NCBI GenBank assembly: GCA_012064415.1
Contig: SSNU01000034.1
Location: 62,001 to 126,000, forward strand
DNA: 64,000 nucleotides
Direction of reading: 5' to 3'
From: Gyrodactylus bullatarudis
Taxonomy: Eukaryota; Platyhelminthes; Monogenea; Gyrodactylidea; Gyrodactylidae
Shown piece by piece: positions 8,697 to 23,747 of the stretch. The number at the start of each line of letters is the position of its first letter. Within the stretch, counting starts at the first letter, position 1. A model generated the notes under the pieces. It made no database searches. It was not told where the DNA came from and saw only the letters and a program-made list of their open reading frames with translations. A program made the position numbers and the translations under genes.

Positions 8697-10010
8697 CATC
8701 AGGATTTTTCTTTGAAAAAGTTAGTAAAATAGTAATGATTATCTGGTACATGAGTAGAAATAATAGGAATAATCTGGGAGATCTTAAGGTTTTTAAAAAC
8801 ATCAAAATTAAGTTGAAATCTGTGTCTTAAGGGATGAAGCGTTGTAAGGAGGATCGTAAAACCCCTATAGGAGCGAAGGGAGTAATTTCGATTGGCAGTA
8901 GACGGGATTTTGTGATAGAGAACAGCAGAAAATGCGATTTTTCTCAGCCAAATGAGGTAGAGATCAGCCTTGCCTACAAGTTTTTTATATGAGAGAGGGC
9001 CAAAACATGAACGCAGGATTCGAAATAGGAGGATTTCAGTTTTCTTGATTGTTCCGACGGGGAGGTTGGATAGGAGGGAGGCTCCATATTCCAGATGGGG
9101 TAGTATGCAATGCTTTAAAAGGAGCAACCGCAAACTGGGAGAGTGAAAAAATTTTCAGAGAAAATAGGATTCGATTCTTAACGTTTTGAGAATAGAAGTG
9201 GCATGAATCGAGGTGTCAAGTTTGTTGGAGTAATTTAGTCCAGAATTTGAGATACAATTGAGGGAATGAGGTCCGGCGTTAATGTAATAGTGGGGGATAG
9301 GCAGAGAATTTTCGTTTTAACAGGATTCAATGATAAACCAATTTTAGCTAGGGAAGCGTCCAAGTGTCTAAGTTCACCATGAATAATGTCTGTGCCATGT
9401 TTGCATGGGCAAAGGATTTTTATATCATCAGCATACTTGAAGTAAGTTATGTCAGTGGTAGACGGTGTATCTGGGAGAAAACAAGATTGAAGAGTGTTGG
9501 ACCAATGGTAGATCCTTGTGGGACTCCCGAACTTATCCTGGCATAAGTTATTGAAAGATACGTAGCGGGTTCTGTTTTCAAGAAATCCGAGAATAAGGTT
9601 GATTATGTAAGGATTGACATGATGGTTGTTCAGGCTGTCTTTTATGACGCTGAACGGCAGACGATCAAATGCTTTTGAAACGTCTACATAAAAAACCACA
9701 GCAGGGATACGTTTGTATTTAAGTACATTGGCCGTCTCTATGAAAGAAACAATGTTTGTTGCAGTGCTGCGACCTGGAACAAATCCATGTTTTTGCGGAT
9801 CAATGCTGGTAAGATTGATAGACTTTAAATGTAAGTTGATGAAATTATCAACAATTGAAAGGAATATGAGGAGACTAGAGATTGGTCTGAAATCAGAAGG
9901 ATTTATAGGCTTGGAACATTTAGGGATTGCTGTAATCAGAGTATTATGATTCTTATAAGGGATAGAGATAACCTGTATTCTTGCAATCTCACGAGCCTAG
10001 GAGCTAATTA
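8697..10010 (-). mobile_element. Decayed non-LTR retrotransposon (LINE), reverse transcriptase part
   Basis: Read on the minus strand, 10010-9235 gives RT motifs: AIPKCSKPINPSDFRPISSL, GFVPGRSTATNIVSFIE, YVDVSKAFDRLP and the catalytic FKYADDIKIL. The block normally reading SGVPQGSTIGPTLFN is present but in another frame (around 9540-9480), so there are at least two frameshifts. The C-terminal part (HLEYGASLLSNLP, YLIWLRKIAF) is in a third register from 9133 to 8699. 5' truncated: no endonuclease domain was found upstream. Jockey/CR1-like in character, but the clade is not determined. Not functional. Confidence 0.8.
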
Positions 10011-13000
10011 GCTCGACAAGGTGGTCTATCAAAGGCAGAACAAGGCCATTCTAAGCCTTGAGTCCAAGATTTAATGATTTCTTTAATTTAATAATTGAAA
10101 AAAATATTGAGATTATTATAATTTAGTTCTTCTGAGAGTGACCATATTGCATAATATGACTATTTGGAAGTGGTTTGGTCTATGATTAGTCTACCCTTAC
10201 TATGTATTTGTCCGGTTTGTATCGTGCTAAGCAATGTTTGAAAGATTAATCTAAAATAAAATTGCTGCAACTTACAAAAAGTTCATTAAAAGTTGTCTTC
10301 AAAATACATTTTGATTTTCTTAAATGTGACAGTTACCATAGTTTTTCTCTGAAATCATCGCGAAACATGCTCAATATGACATTATGAATAGCTAGTCCTC
10401 AGGTCATTTTCCTACAAGTAGTAGAGAGAATTATCAAAAATTTCAAAAGCATTTCTTAACAAGTTAGACCAAAATAAAGTCTATATTCAGATTCAACGAC
10501 CATTATATAGAATAAAAAGTCGGGCAACATAATATAAATCAACTTGTTCAATACGGTATCTCTTAGATTTAAGTAATATGTTTTTCCGATTTGTGTTTTC
10601 AAACAAAGTTATGATATGATTACTTACGAGTATAATCATTATTCATTATCAATTTAAATGAAAATTCTATATACAAATCTGTCCCAGCATACATAAAGAT
10701 ATATTTGCATATATACAAGACAGGTCATTCGCTGATTAGAGAATAATATCTGTACTATACTTAGAAATAATATAAAACTAGGAACAAAAGTGTTCCATCC
10801 TCAGAATATTTAGAGAACAGGCAACTATGGAATAGCAGAAACATGCTCATTGGACTCATTGAAAAATTCTTTCTTTACATGTGAGTATTTGATATTACTT
10901 TTATTTGTTTGTCCAATTTTGAATGGTTAAGAGTATTTTTTCCTGATAATTAGGCAGCTAATCATATTTTTAAATCTGTGAATTCGTTTTCATGTCGTAT
11001 ACTCTTCTTTCTTGATTCAGTTACCTAGAATATGTACTAAATACTATTTATTGTACAAACAATGCACGAGTGTGGAATTAATGTCGCTAACACACCTAAA
11101 AATCTAATGAAAAAATGAATCGAGAAAAAGAAAAATATTTACTCAGTTTTAACTTTATGACTGAAAAATTGACTCTGGAACAGAGCACCAAAACTGACAT
11201 TGTTAGTAATTAACTTCTCAAAACTGTAATCTTGATCATCATTGAGTTTATCGACTACCAATTTCATATCGAATAGCTTTATTTTGGCTAATATAGGAGA
11301 TTACTCCATAGTTTGCTACAAATTTTTATTCAGGCACTAAACTTTGAGAGACTTGTATTGAAAATCATTGTTTATATATCAAGTTACATTCTGAATGGGC
11401 CAACATACATCTAGTTGTAAAGGTTTTAGACTATGAGAGGAAACCAATGTAATTGATACACCATGATTCTTTACTCTCTTGATTGAATGGAACTGGGTAC
11501 ATTTGTATTGTTCTCAATTATTTAGCAAGGAGAATGTTATTTATTCTTTGGGCCATATAAATTTTTAATAGACATCCAATTCTTGCGATTTATCCACAAA
11601 GCTATTGCCACAAAAAGTTTTCCAAATCCATTTTGAAGATGAAAGCCTATGGATTCACTTAATTATTCTCATTTGTGTAAAATTACTTGGCAATAATATA
11701 TAATATCGATTAAATATCACTACTAGCACTAATTGAAGCTCAATGCAGTTATCTTCCCCACAAACAGTTTGGTAAAAAAAGACCACACAGATTTTCAATT
11801 TTCACCTTATTCAACAAACTGTTTGTTTCTTTGTTAATTACATCACACTCTGATGATTGAAGGCTATGCCCAGTGGACATGTGTGTGTCTTTTCCATAGT
11901 AACTTGGTAAAATCGAACTGAATATTCCTTTCATCTCTGTAGTAGTGTAATTCTATTTAGGGAAAATACACCAAGAGTATTATTAGAATGATTCATTTGA
12001 TCGTTTACACTTGCATCCAATCAACATGTTTGAGTTGTAGGGGATAAAACTACTTAAACGGGAGTTGTTTTGCTGTAGAACATTGAAGAGAAGCATCATA
12101 AAAATTGATTTATCTGTCAAACAGAGGTAGTCGACAGGAAAATTACTCACCAGCAGTGTAGTAGGAAAAATGTGTGAATTCCCTCTAGTAGTAAAACAAA
12201 AACCATTTCTCAGTTATTGAAGGGAGTAGTTGAATGATTGGTAATGGGAAAAAGAATGATTTGCAAATGATCCGTACCTTTTCATCTCCTGCGCCAGTCC
12301 TAACAGCTTCAAAGAGAGATTTAAACTCTTCATATTTGCTAAAAATAATGGAATTTGAGAGATACTCAAATTTTCAGAGTCTTTTTATTTCGGTCTGATG
12401 TCCATATCTCAATGAATATACAAATCTTTGCTAGAATCAGGGCTATACTCATCAGTGTGCTACATGCCACGAAAGGGATACGAAAGCTTGACCTTTGGAT
12501 TTTTTTTATAAAAAAAGTCAATAAGGTATTTCAAATTTAAGTTATTGATGTGTATTTTTAGCTTACTTGTGCTCACTCTAGAGAAAATCCGAGCACATGG
12601 TCCGATGTGCCAGATTCAGATTCTACAGTATTGTATGCTCAAAAAATGTTGAAATCATTTCGTTACTACTTTGCAGGATCAATTAGTAAACATAAAAATA
12701 GACATATCAAAATTATGGTAACCAAATTTGACAAATAAACATTTATTAGCGAAAAGCAAATATAATATTAACGTACCTATCTCAAATATTCATTTTAAAA
12801 AAGAAAAAACATACTAAATTAGAAAACATAAACTTTTGAATTTGCGCCAAACATAGAAAAAAATTATTTTCAATGAATTTTACCACGAGAAATGACATAT
12901 CGTCTACTATTTGATTTCACTGAAAATTGAGAAATGATCAGTTCATCCTGAAGGTCTATTTCAAATTAGAACTATTGTATAGTATCTTGTATCTTTAAAA

Positions 13001-13219
13001 TTAATGCGGGTTGAATTTTTTACTACATCTCAGTTGCCATCCTGATAAAGGTTAAACTCTCAGCTCTGTACAAGTTCACCACACCTTGCAATGTGCTTCA
13101 TCAGGGTTATGGTTAAACTTTGGTAGCTATACCAGAAAGGTGATCTGATAACCACCCAATGTGAATGAATTACACATGATTGCCAAATAAATATATTCAT
13201 TCATTTATCTATCTACACT

Positions 13220-13247
13220 ATGATGATTTTGATGATGATGATGATGG
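13220..13247 (+). repeat. GAT trinucleotide microsatellite
   Basis: Imperfect (GAT)n tract of about 28 bp immediately following a TCAT/TCTA-rich stretch. Confidence 0.7.
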
Positions 13248-16200
13248 TTTATAATCGAAAAATTCAACCATTCTCCAAACATCTGAATTAGAGTAGGCCA
13301 AAATCATCAACTTTTCCCAGCTTTAATCACATTTTGAAGATGATCGAAAACTAAGCATAAAACCATACGAACATCTCGATTGAAAATGACAATTTTTGAA
13401 CACGCACCAAGATTTTTTCAATGAATTTTACTACAAGAAAGGACAAAATTAAGATGATTGAATAATTTTTGCAAAATTTTGAATAAACATAGGATAAATT
13501 GAGTCTTTATTTTGATTTTCAAAATTGTGTTTTTTACTGTTAAAAAATAAATTTTGATCAAGGAATGGAACGTTGTTCGTGGAAAATAAAATTTTGTATC
13601 ACCCTAATCTAAATGGAAATTAAAAATTCAAGTAAATTGATTGGCAAACGGTTCTCCCTCTCATGTGATCATTCTCCAAAAGTTTCAGATCTCTGTTATT
13701 TTTGTGTCGCTGTTATGTGTGGGGAATACTGTATAGAGTTTCTTTCAGATCAGGTGTGAACCTGTTTGTTTAATAGGGAGAGTTTGACGTAGGTAAATGA
13801 ATTAAACAAAGTCAACATTTCGAATTTTTACCTTATTATTTATAAGTTATCAATAATTTGAACTTGATTAATTGTTTTATTTTTCATGCTCTTTCGTTCA
13901 TTCAATTTTATCTCTTCAAGGTTAGTAGGCGAGATTGCTGCCATTTTAAAATGTAGAATGAGGCCAAGAATACACCACAATATTTTTAAATTGTACTTAT
14001 GAGTAATATCCTATAGTGTGAATAGCAAGTTTTTAGCAATCTATCAGACAATCATTACAGTATTAACAGGTGACTTGAGAAATACTCAAAGTCTATAGAG
14101 GAATATTAGAGACAAATAATCCTGAGTCTTTTTTTCTTTCTCCCCTGAGTGAGAAGAAAATCCGTCAAGTGCACTCGATAGATAATAATTTGAGTAGACA
14201 CTTTTTCTATGTCTGGAGCTAGTGGGACATTCTCTCCGTAACCACTACCAGAAATGTGGCCCATTGTCTCAAGAAGATGAAGAGATTTTCAGAAGGAATG
14301 AAACACAAAGCTTAGGAATCAAATTTCGGTTTGATAAGATAACCATCGAGCACAATCGAGCAAAAAGACCCGCATTAATTTTTTCTTAAAAGTCTTTTTT
14401 CATCAATTAACCATCAATTGACCAGGCATCGTTAGATTAAAAAATCAGGTCAAACTGTAAAAATAGTTGAATCTACTTTTTATTTATTTAAACTACATAA
14501 AGTGGTTTATTAGGAATCTTGTAGACTACATTTTGTACTCAGCAAATGGCCGAGATTATACAAATGTTTGAGTTGGGTAACATCTCCAATCTTCTCCTCG
14601 ATAGAAGGGAAATTATCATGGATAAAGGTTAATCAGAGTTAATTGAATAAAACAAAGTAAATTGATTACATAATGAATGGATAAATTAACATAATGAACA
14701 AAGCTTCATCCGCTATATTGCACAAATACAAATAAAGTTCCACAAAAGTGACATTGGGAATCACTGATTTCCTCTTTCGTTTTTCGTTTTCAGTCATAAT
14801 GATGATGATATTTATTGAATTATAATTGTATAAAAATGTACAATTGAATTTAATAAATATTGTATATGAAAGCATAATCTAATGATAACACAATCATATC
14901 CCAATATATATGCACAGATATCCTCTTGAAATTCTACCAAGTCTGCTATCCCTCTGCTAAATGTGAGTTTGCTATGAGGGAGTAGATAATTGTCCTCTTT
15001 ATAATGATAAATTATCGATGTGTAGTACCTGTATATTGATCAAACTCAAATGCAGTTATGTTTATAGGGATCCTCTTGCCAACGTAGACATACATTTGGA
15101 AAAATATTCCCCCTCATTAATAATATAAATGAATGCCATCAACATTATGCTCTCGATAGCTGCTTTGAAAAATAAACTCACTTCTTTTTTCCCCGAGTCC
15201 GTTTGATTTAAAAAGAAGAGGGGAGAATTTTTATCATCATTATTAATGATTCTCTAAATCAAATCAGAGAGATGAAACAACAAGGCCAATATTCCCCATA
15301 GAGACTATAGTAAATAGGTAGGCTTGATAGTAATGAGGTGCTCTCTGATAATTTCTCAAACGACTTACTTTACGGATGGTAATAAAAGCTGTACAATTTT
15401 CATTGAAAAATCTAAATGAATGAAAAGTTGTACAACAAGATTTATACTCGAAAAAAACATATGGTTCATTTATTCGTGTTAAGAGAGAACGGGAATAATC
15501 TATAGCTTGAGAGTCTGAATGGGAAAAGTCATTTGAAAATTGTCAAAAAAATGTTTCCACTGTCAGTGTAATGAGAAGGGGGAAAGACAGAAAGAAAATT
15601 AAGAGAAAACGGAATAGTACTAGGAGTAGAATTTTGGTCTCTCTCTCCTACCACACAGCCAATCCACCCCCAGTGAATGAAAGAGGAAATTAGTAAGATT
15701 GCTCTGTCCCAATCATCCCTTGCATTCATTCGACTAGGTAGGTAGGGAGCCAATTTTGAAAAAATTGGAAGGAGAAAAATCTACCCTCCTGTCGATTCAT
15801 CATTAAAACTGGATCATCAGATTTGTCTCATTAAACTTCATAATTCCCTCTATCTTGATTGATAGATGGATCTTGAGTGCCAACCATATTCCCTTCGAAT
15901 TAAATCATCCATCTTGTAAGAGAGGAGAGTCCTTTCATTAGAAATTCATTCACCTTTCCTTCTACAGTTCAATGTCATTCATCCATCTGGCTAGCTGGCT
16001 CTAAAGGTTCACTTATTAGAGCTGTTGTTGTCTAGAGTCCAGAATACACGCAAGAAAGAGTTCATTCTCGTAATACAAATAAAGCTCTCATCATTTCATT
16101 GAAAACTGTGCGGAAATTAAAAAAAAGTCCACGAATCATCATGAGGGGTTTAAGTGTGCCATAAAAAATAGTGTTGAGAATGAAATAGTTACTTCAGTTA

Positions 16201-19200
16201 ATTCTTATACATGATTTTACTCCATTTTGAAATGACTTCTTTTTGTTAGACAAATTTATTTGTTGATAAAAGAAATATAAAATGTAAATCTGTCTTGTAG
16301 GCAAAGTAATTCGTAAAGTATAAGATAAAAATAAAAAATACTAATAAAGTCTGCAAGGAATTTGTTGATCATTTGGCTTTTGAAGAAGAGAATAAAGAAG
16401 AGATATGGAATAGTCTAATTTGGATCTAATGTGGGACATTTGTACTAATTTCAAATTGATAAGGTTCTCTCAATCGCCTGATTCGAATTTTGAGTAAATA
16501 ATAGTATTAAAAGTATAGACAGTAAAATATAAGCTTCAAAATTTTCCTTACGGAAATGATGTAGTCACTTTGTAATGTGGCATGAGATTCTATGCCAACG
16601 TCAAATTTACACTTTTCGAATATTGAGCTGAACTTTTTCATTGATTTGAAATTGTCAATAAAAATTCTTACACTGGCAAGATTAAACATCTTCTTCTGTG
16701 TTAAACATTTCAACAAAAAGAGATGATAAAGTTCACAGAGTGTTCCTTACAATTGATTTCCAAATACACTTTCTCTCTGAATGACGAAAAGTAGATAGGA
16801 ATTTTGATATGAATCAGACCCTGATAAATATACAAGATTTTTATTTATTTTAAATTTTTGACTCCGTTACAAATTTGGGAAATTTTTTTGGAATCTATTT
16901 GAAATCTTGTCTTGAGAGGAAAAAGGGCAGACAGTGATATAGAATATTCTCTTGAAGATCTTTGATTATACTGGTTAGTTGTATTAGGGGCGCGAATTAT
17001 GAGTACTGCAGATGAGACAGTTCTTGGGCGAGAATAGAATCTTAGAATATAATGGGCAGTAGATTGGAGATCCTTGTAGGCAAATGGACCAAGTCAACCT
17101 TTAAGATACGTGTATTGAATCCTTTCAAAATTTCCTAAGTAGTTCGATGAAAGAATCAAACTTGAAGTTTTGTTTAGCTTTGGTATTTAAAGGGTTAATA
17201 AAATAATGACTCGTTCTATAGATTCTGTCAGTTTGTCAGGATGTACTTGATTACAAGTCTGCAGATGGGTTAAAGTTACATTTCCCTCTACTAATTAATA
17301 GTAAAGTAATAAAAGCGTTTAGGAAAAGTAAAAGATGATGAATACAATACAAAAGAATACAAGAAAAGAAACTCAATGTTTTGATAGTTTCTTGATTGTT
17401 AGTTTTAGTATTTTGAATAAATGTACAAGTGTGTATGATTTCTTGTTCTAATGAGGAAGAGAGAGAGAGAGATGAAAACCATACCATATTGCCCAAAAAT
17501 ACTTTAGTTATTCAAGGTGGTTACTATTAGAATAGTAACAGTAGAAAAACTAACTCTTACCAAAGGCATCTGATGATATTTGTAACATGTTTTTTCCCTA
17601 ATTTACACTAAGCTATACAATGTAAAAATAACAATGAAATACAAACAATACAAACAAGTCCAAAAAGTGTCTAACTAATACCAGTATAGTAGTAATAATA
17701 ATAATACAGTGTAAAATAAAGCAATCTGGGATTGATGGAAAAGAAAACAAGCTTCTTTCTTTTTTTTACAAGAATTAATTAAAACTAATTAGCCACAGTC
17801 GAGACAGCTGACTGAATGCTCTGTGATTGGTTATTGGAGTTACACGTCAAGCCTTGAATCCCACTCAATGAACTGTAGTAAATAAAAATTTCATTGAGAA
17901 TTTTATTCATCCAGAGAGAATTTTACAATTTGATTGAAAGAAAATATTGTTCAAGACAATTACTATTGAAAAACTATAGAGGGGAGAAGCAATTTCTATC
18001 ATTTTCATCAAATGGGGAATTTACAACTACACTTTTAATTAATTCCAGAGAGATAGAGAGAGGAGTTAACTTTATTAACTAACTAATTAATAACAGAGAT
18101 GGACAGGGAAGAAAGAAACTCTATAGGAGTGTGTAAAGAACTTGAAGAGGGTGTAATGATTCAATCGCTTTGGGAATTTCCAATTCAAGAGGAATAAAAC
18201 TCTCTCACCTCAAAGATGTCCAAGTCAAAATAATGGGAGAGCAGAAAGTTTATTGTCTTCTACCAATTTCTCACTTAATTGACCACACCTTGGTTGTCTG
18301 GTGTTGTGGAAACATAAAATTCAAGTTTTCTTCCATTCAACTGCTACACACACACTTTTCCCGAGTATTTAGGGTATGTAGAATGAAAATGGTTATTGTG
18401 ATAGACAAAACGTTGGCCTAGAGTTGATACAAAGTTTGTAAAGAAAAACCCCGTCGAAATGTTTGAATGAACAAATAACTGTCAGCTATTAGCTGAGAAT
18501 TGAACCAAGCCCTAATAAATCCCAATTAATAATAACAACGATTTTAGACCATCTCCTTCCTCTCTTCTTTGAGAGAACTAGTTGGGTACTCCTAGCCCTT
18601 CCTCTGATGACTATGCTCTGTGGAGAGTTGTTGAAATGGAGACTTTTCAATGTCACACCTTTCGTATGGATAAGGAGGTGGCATATAGTATGAGTGAAAG
18701 GTGTAATAATATTCCCATTTATCATAAAAATATTCAGTAAATTTCTATCCACTATGGATAGATGACCATCTCATCACAGATATTATAATAACATTGTGCC
18801 CTGAATTGCAGTTTTATTTTTGAGGCCATTATTGCAATAAAAATTAATTCTCCCCTCAGACTCTGGTAACAGTAGTAGTATCTTATCTAAATGTATGCTT
18901 TACAAGGCCCATAAATAATAAACAAGTGTATTACATTATCATAATGCATTACATATGTTATAGTATTACAATGTCTTGCAATTAATTTTTTTACTCAAAA
19001 TAAACAATATGGATGAGTGTGTAATATGACGTACGTATATATGTATTTGGAAAAGTATTCAGGACGTGTTATTTTTTGACTGCTGTCTAGTATTATTACA
19101 GTAAATTTTGTTTTGTGAAAGGCCAACACACTCACTCGCCCACGATAATAAATCATTGAGTAATAATAATAAAACTTACAGATTCATTGCAAAATTCTCT

Positions 19201-21471
19201 CGTTTGACTTTTGAATGAATTTTACTACACCCTATGAATTAAATTTTTACTAAGGTATACATTAAAAAGTAAGAAAAATACAATAATAATATTATCGTTG
19301 GTCATTGCTGTGATTGAGATTGAACTGCTTTCAATTCATCCCTCTGTGACATTGTTTATGGAATGTACATTGAAAAAACTCTGTAAATGTAAGAGAATGT
19401 GTACAAGAGATGGTACAATCTCTACCTCTCACACTAGATAGTAGAGACTAGGCAGGATTATCAAGAGAGAGAAAGAAAACGTTATTAGGGTATTCACTGG
19501 TTCCAGTATCATAGTTTTATTACCTGTCACTTTAAAATGTATAAATATAGAATAGAAAACTGTAATCATAAAGAAATGCATTCTCTACCAATGTAAAATG
19601 TAGAAGGAAAAGAGGAAAAAACTCTCTTCTATTTTAGCAACAAAAATCACAAAGGAAAAATATATCAAATTTCTTTTAGTGAAAAAATGAAAATAAATCT
19701 CCAAGAGTGAGAGAGAGAGAGGAATGGAGAAAAACATTAAGCCTTATTATTCCTAGAAATTTCCATGGTGATGAATTTGATGAATGAGCTCTAAATGGAC
19801 TTTCTGTGTTAGCCTATGGCAGTAGTTTCAAGTCATCTGAGAGACTTTTCTCATCATACTACTCAAAAGTAGGCAAATACATTCATTGTACATGGAAGCT
19901 ATTATCGAACTATATTTGGGTTTGTGTCATAAGTTATAGAGACTTTTTATCCGAAATTATCAAAATCACCTATCAATGTGACAAAATTAATCGAGTATTT
20001 TAACATGATCCCACCAAATTTCGCTCCAAAATATCTTCTCATGCTTTCGTAATAATAATAAACAAAATTGAGAAAATTCTCAAATAGAAAACGTTCTTTA
20101 ACCCATCAGAAATGTTATATTCATAAAAAACTGGAGAAATTTCATTTTTCAAAAACAGTTTTATAGAGATTGAAATCAATTCTGCAACTTCACTGAAAGA
20201 AATTCAAGTAGAAATCATGCGAATGATGCATTAAAAGATGCTTTTTATTTTAAAAACTTTTTACAGAAGAATAAAAGATATTTTGGAACGAGATTTGGTG
20301 AGTCTAGATACGTAATTTTCATCCAAGACAAATACAGAGTCAAAGTATTCAAAAGCAAAAAAAACTGGTCTCACTACTCACAATTGAACTTTTATTATTC
20401 TAGGGTTTTTTCATAATTCTAATACATTCATGATTGAAATGATCAAAGTTGAACAACAAGAACCTCTAGCAGACACAGAAACCCTTTTTCCATTTATCTA
20501 TGCAAAGTTATGATTTGTTATTAAATTTTATACAAAATGTAAGGAAGAGTTGTTGTTAGAGATACAAAAACAACAAATATATCAAATCAATCATGAAGCA
20601 ACTTTTTACAATTCAAATTCATTAAAAATTTAATAAAGATTAATTCTGCTACTACTATATACTAATACAAAATTGAGTGAAATTCAATGAAAATTTAAAT
20701 TAATCACTTCTCTTTGTTTTTACTACTGTATAAAATGTATGAATGAATTTACTGTGTAGATGACCTGTCATCATTCACACTCAAGAATGAGAATAATACA
20801 AGATTTATAACACAACATGGCACACTTTCTCTCATCCCTTGGACTGATTATTAATCTAATAAAAAGTGTATTGTCTTTTTTATTGGAGTTATTGATCTCA
20901 ACTAAACTTGCACATGCTACTACTAGCCTTAATTTTTCTGCTATAGTCTAAATCGTTTGGTCATTCTATGGTGAATTGCTTTTCTTCTTTTGCTTCTGGA
21001 CAATCTCCTTGTGACAATGATGCTTGTAGTTTTTATGTGTCATCTCATTAGACTCTGTGTGTTTCCCTTTTTATAACCCAACTCCCCTAAGAGGTCACTT
21101 CTACAGGGAATACACTCACTGGAGATGCTCCAGCTACGGAGTTTACAATTTCTATTCTATTTTTTATTGCCCATCATACGAAGAAGATGTATTAAATTCG
21201 AAAAAGAAATACACTAAATCTCAATAAAACGTTCCATCATTCGAACAAGGTTAACTTAGAAAACAAATGCACCCCTTCTTTTTCATTTCTCTCAAAGTTA
21301 TCATTAGAAAAATAAACAAAAAGAGAGTTAAAAAAAAGCTTTATCTAATCCTTAGTGATAATTTGAAAATTCAGTTGTTTCGATTTCCCTCAATAATAAC
21401 GAATTTCTCTGAATTTCAGTGGACAAATTCGAATATAAAAGTTTCAAAAATCAAACATTCACTTAATTTAG

Positions 21472-21525
21472 AAAATTGAAAGAAGATATATTAAAACCAA
21501 ATGTACATTTCTTGAAGTATCATCA
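21472..21525 (+). repeat. Dispersed repeat shared with 39260-39312
   Basis: About 40 bp (containing ATTAAAACCAAATGTACATT) recur almost identically at 39260-39312 in a SMG5 intron, both followed by TCAAAAATGATAT. Here the copy lies just upstream of the Penelope-like endonuclease frame, so it may be Penelope-derived. Confidence 0.6.
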
Positions 21526-21559
21526 GTGGTAATTCTTCAAAAATGATATGGGTTTGATA

Positions 21560-21989
21560 TATATATGATATTAGAAGAAGGCTAAATGATCTCATCAATC
21601 AACATTATAATAACATACAATTGAAAATTGTATTTAAAAATCAGAGATTATTTAGTTTGATTCATAAGGATTTGCTGAAGCCAGAGGAGAAAACTCTATT
21701 AGTTTACAGATTCCAATGTGATTGTGGAGCCTCATATATAGGTAGAACTATTAGGAAATTATCTACCAGAGCGGAGGATCATCTGAAGAAGGATACTGCG
21801 GTTACTAGGCACCTTCGACAAGAAGATCATACAGCTTCAGTTTCTAATTTTTCCGTTTTATACAAAAACCCCAATGACGACAGCATAGATGTATGGGTGA
21901 AAGAAAAATTTCTTATTCGTAATTCACTTAATATTTATCATCTAAACTTATTTCAACTTATGGGTTCAATTCATAATTATGAGATTTGA
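21560..21989 (+). pseudogene. Penelope-like element fragment with GIY-YIG endonuclease
   Basis: The frame from about 21573 reads through a linker (RRRLNDLINQHYNN, LKIVFKNQRLFSLIHKD) into a GIY-YIG nuclease-like segment (LLVYRFQCDCGASYIGRTI, then AEDHLKKDTAVTRHLRQEDH) and stops at 21989. This is the normal C-terminus of Penelope-like retroelements, which follows the reverse transcriptase. The RT part is absent upstream, so this is a 5'-truncated copy. The first half of the signature reads LVY rather than GIY. Confidence 0.75.
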
Positions 21990-23747
21990 AAAATGATTTT
22001 AAAAATAAAAATTGAGGTTTTCTGCAAAAATAGTAAAAATTCATTGTGCGAATTTTGAAATTTTGAATTTTATCTGTATGAGCAAAGTAAAACAGGATTT
22101 TTCCAGAAGGCGCCAGATTGTTAATTCGGCATTGGTGATTCTAAAATGAATTGACTTAGTGGTATTTTCCGGTCTAACTTGATGCCAATTAGAGATTCAG
22201 GGTTTCAATGAGAAACACCATCTCTCTTTACCCTTTTTCTATATTTCAGCTGTACGCATGAGAAAAAAAAACATTTGCCTAATTCTGAGGTGATAAAAAT
22301 TGACATTTACGTCAAGGAAAGTGAAAAAGAGGAAGAAATACCCTCGAATAATTGCAAATCTTTTAACCAATGTTAGTTTTTAGTTAGAAAAATACATCTA
22401 TCTGCTACGACGTTCCTCTATTACTTAATTAGACGATTGTACAAAATGTGTCTTGTTAGCATTTGAAAATTGCAGTTTCATTCCAGGCAAAAAAAGACAA
22501 AACGAATGAAACCCTCTCTTTTTTGATTCTGTCACACGAAAGATTTCCTTATAGCTCATTTATCATTAATCTTATTGTATAGCTTAGAAGACCAACTGAC
22601 AATCTTGTTTTATCAGAGTTAATCTTATTGTTACCTGTTATCGTGATGATCGTAAACATAATCTAAATACCACTAAAGCTGATTGATATGGTTTTTAAAA
22701 ATTCCTCAATTCTTTCATCAAGTCATCGAATTTGGTCAAGTATTTTTGAAATCTAGATCATATATTCTCAAACTTTGGCTGACTCTCGAGATTTTCATAA
22801 AAATAGATAAATTCCCATCTTTTTTCTCCAAAAAGTCTTGTTCTAATTCAATTTCTTCATATTACAACAAGGTATATTTTTTGTTTCAAATGACAGATTG
22901 AAATACCTGTCTAAAGGATGTATTAACAATGGACAAGAGTTTATGACAAGAGTTCAAGCCATCCCCTCAGAGTTAAAATCAAGATTTCTTTACTAGAGAC
23001 ACACAAAGAACAGAGTCATCTCCGAGAGTGTATCTCTTTTTATTTTCAATACTAAATATATTAGTGGTAAAGTTGTTGGTTATACTTCTTGATATCACTT
23101 CATGGAAAAATAATAAATAAAATACTGGGGTTAAAATAAAATGTAACCTTAATCCACTTTGGATGTGCTGGGAGCTGGTGGGCTAAACCAAACTCCTCGT
23201 TCATTGAGAATCGTACATTTTGATAATATTAATTAGGGAGATACAGATCAGATAACCTTTTTTATCCCATTTCTATTAAATACAACTACCAATTGCAATA
23301 CAGAGTATCAATATCATTGTATTTGTATAGGGTAAAAATGCTTTGTACATAGCGTAGGGTGGATTACTTCCAAAAAACTGTTTCTTTGATGATTTGGAAA
23401 GAAATACTTTTTTTACCCTCAGATAATTAACTTGATAAATCTATGATTTATTTAAGCTTTCTCACATATATGTAACTAAAGAGTAATTTAGTAAATATTG
23501 TACCTATTGGAATTATCAGAGTCATTCTTTTGAACACACCATGATCAAAGTATGCATGCTACTTTTATTTTTTTAAAGACCCTCACTCCTTTAGGACTCA
23601 TGTGTTAGAATACTCTTCATTTGGGCCAGTTTTAGTCTCATCTATTGGCTTTGGAAACTAACTCAAATTCAGAGAGAAATTCCAATATTAATGCTTGTTA
23701 CTCAATTCACTTGAGCCTATTGATTTTTACATTGTAGAGCTAGAGTT

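Larger units (their letters stand above)
10011..21539. other. Long gene-free AT-rich region
   Basis: Beyond the duplicated block ending at 10692, I find no gene, RNA or complete transposon over about 11 kb. Visible are a (GAT)n tract at 13220-13247, GA-rich runs near 17460 and 19710, TAA runs near 17690, and a possible LINE/SINE 3' end near 13030-13205 that finishes in an AAATAAATATATTCATTCAT-type tail. Open frames here are short and show no known motif. The region could be the distal part of the first protocadherin intron or intergenic DNA. Confidence 0.5.
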
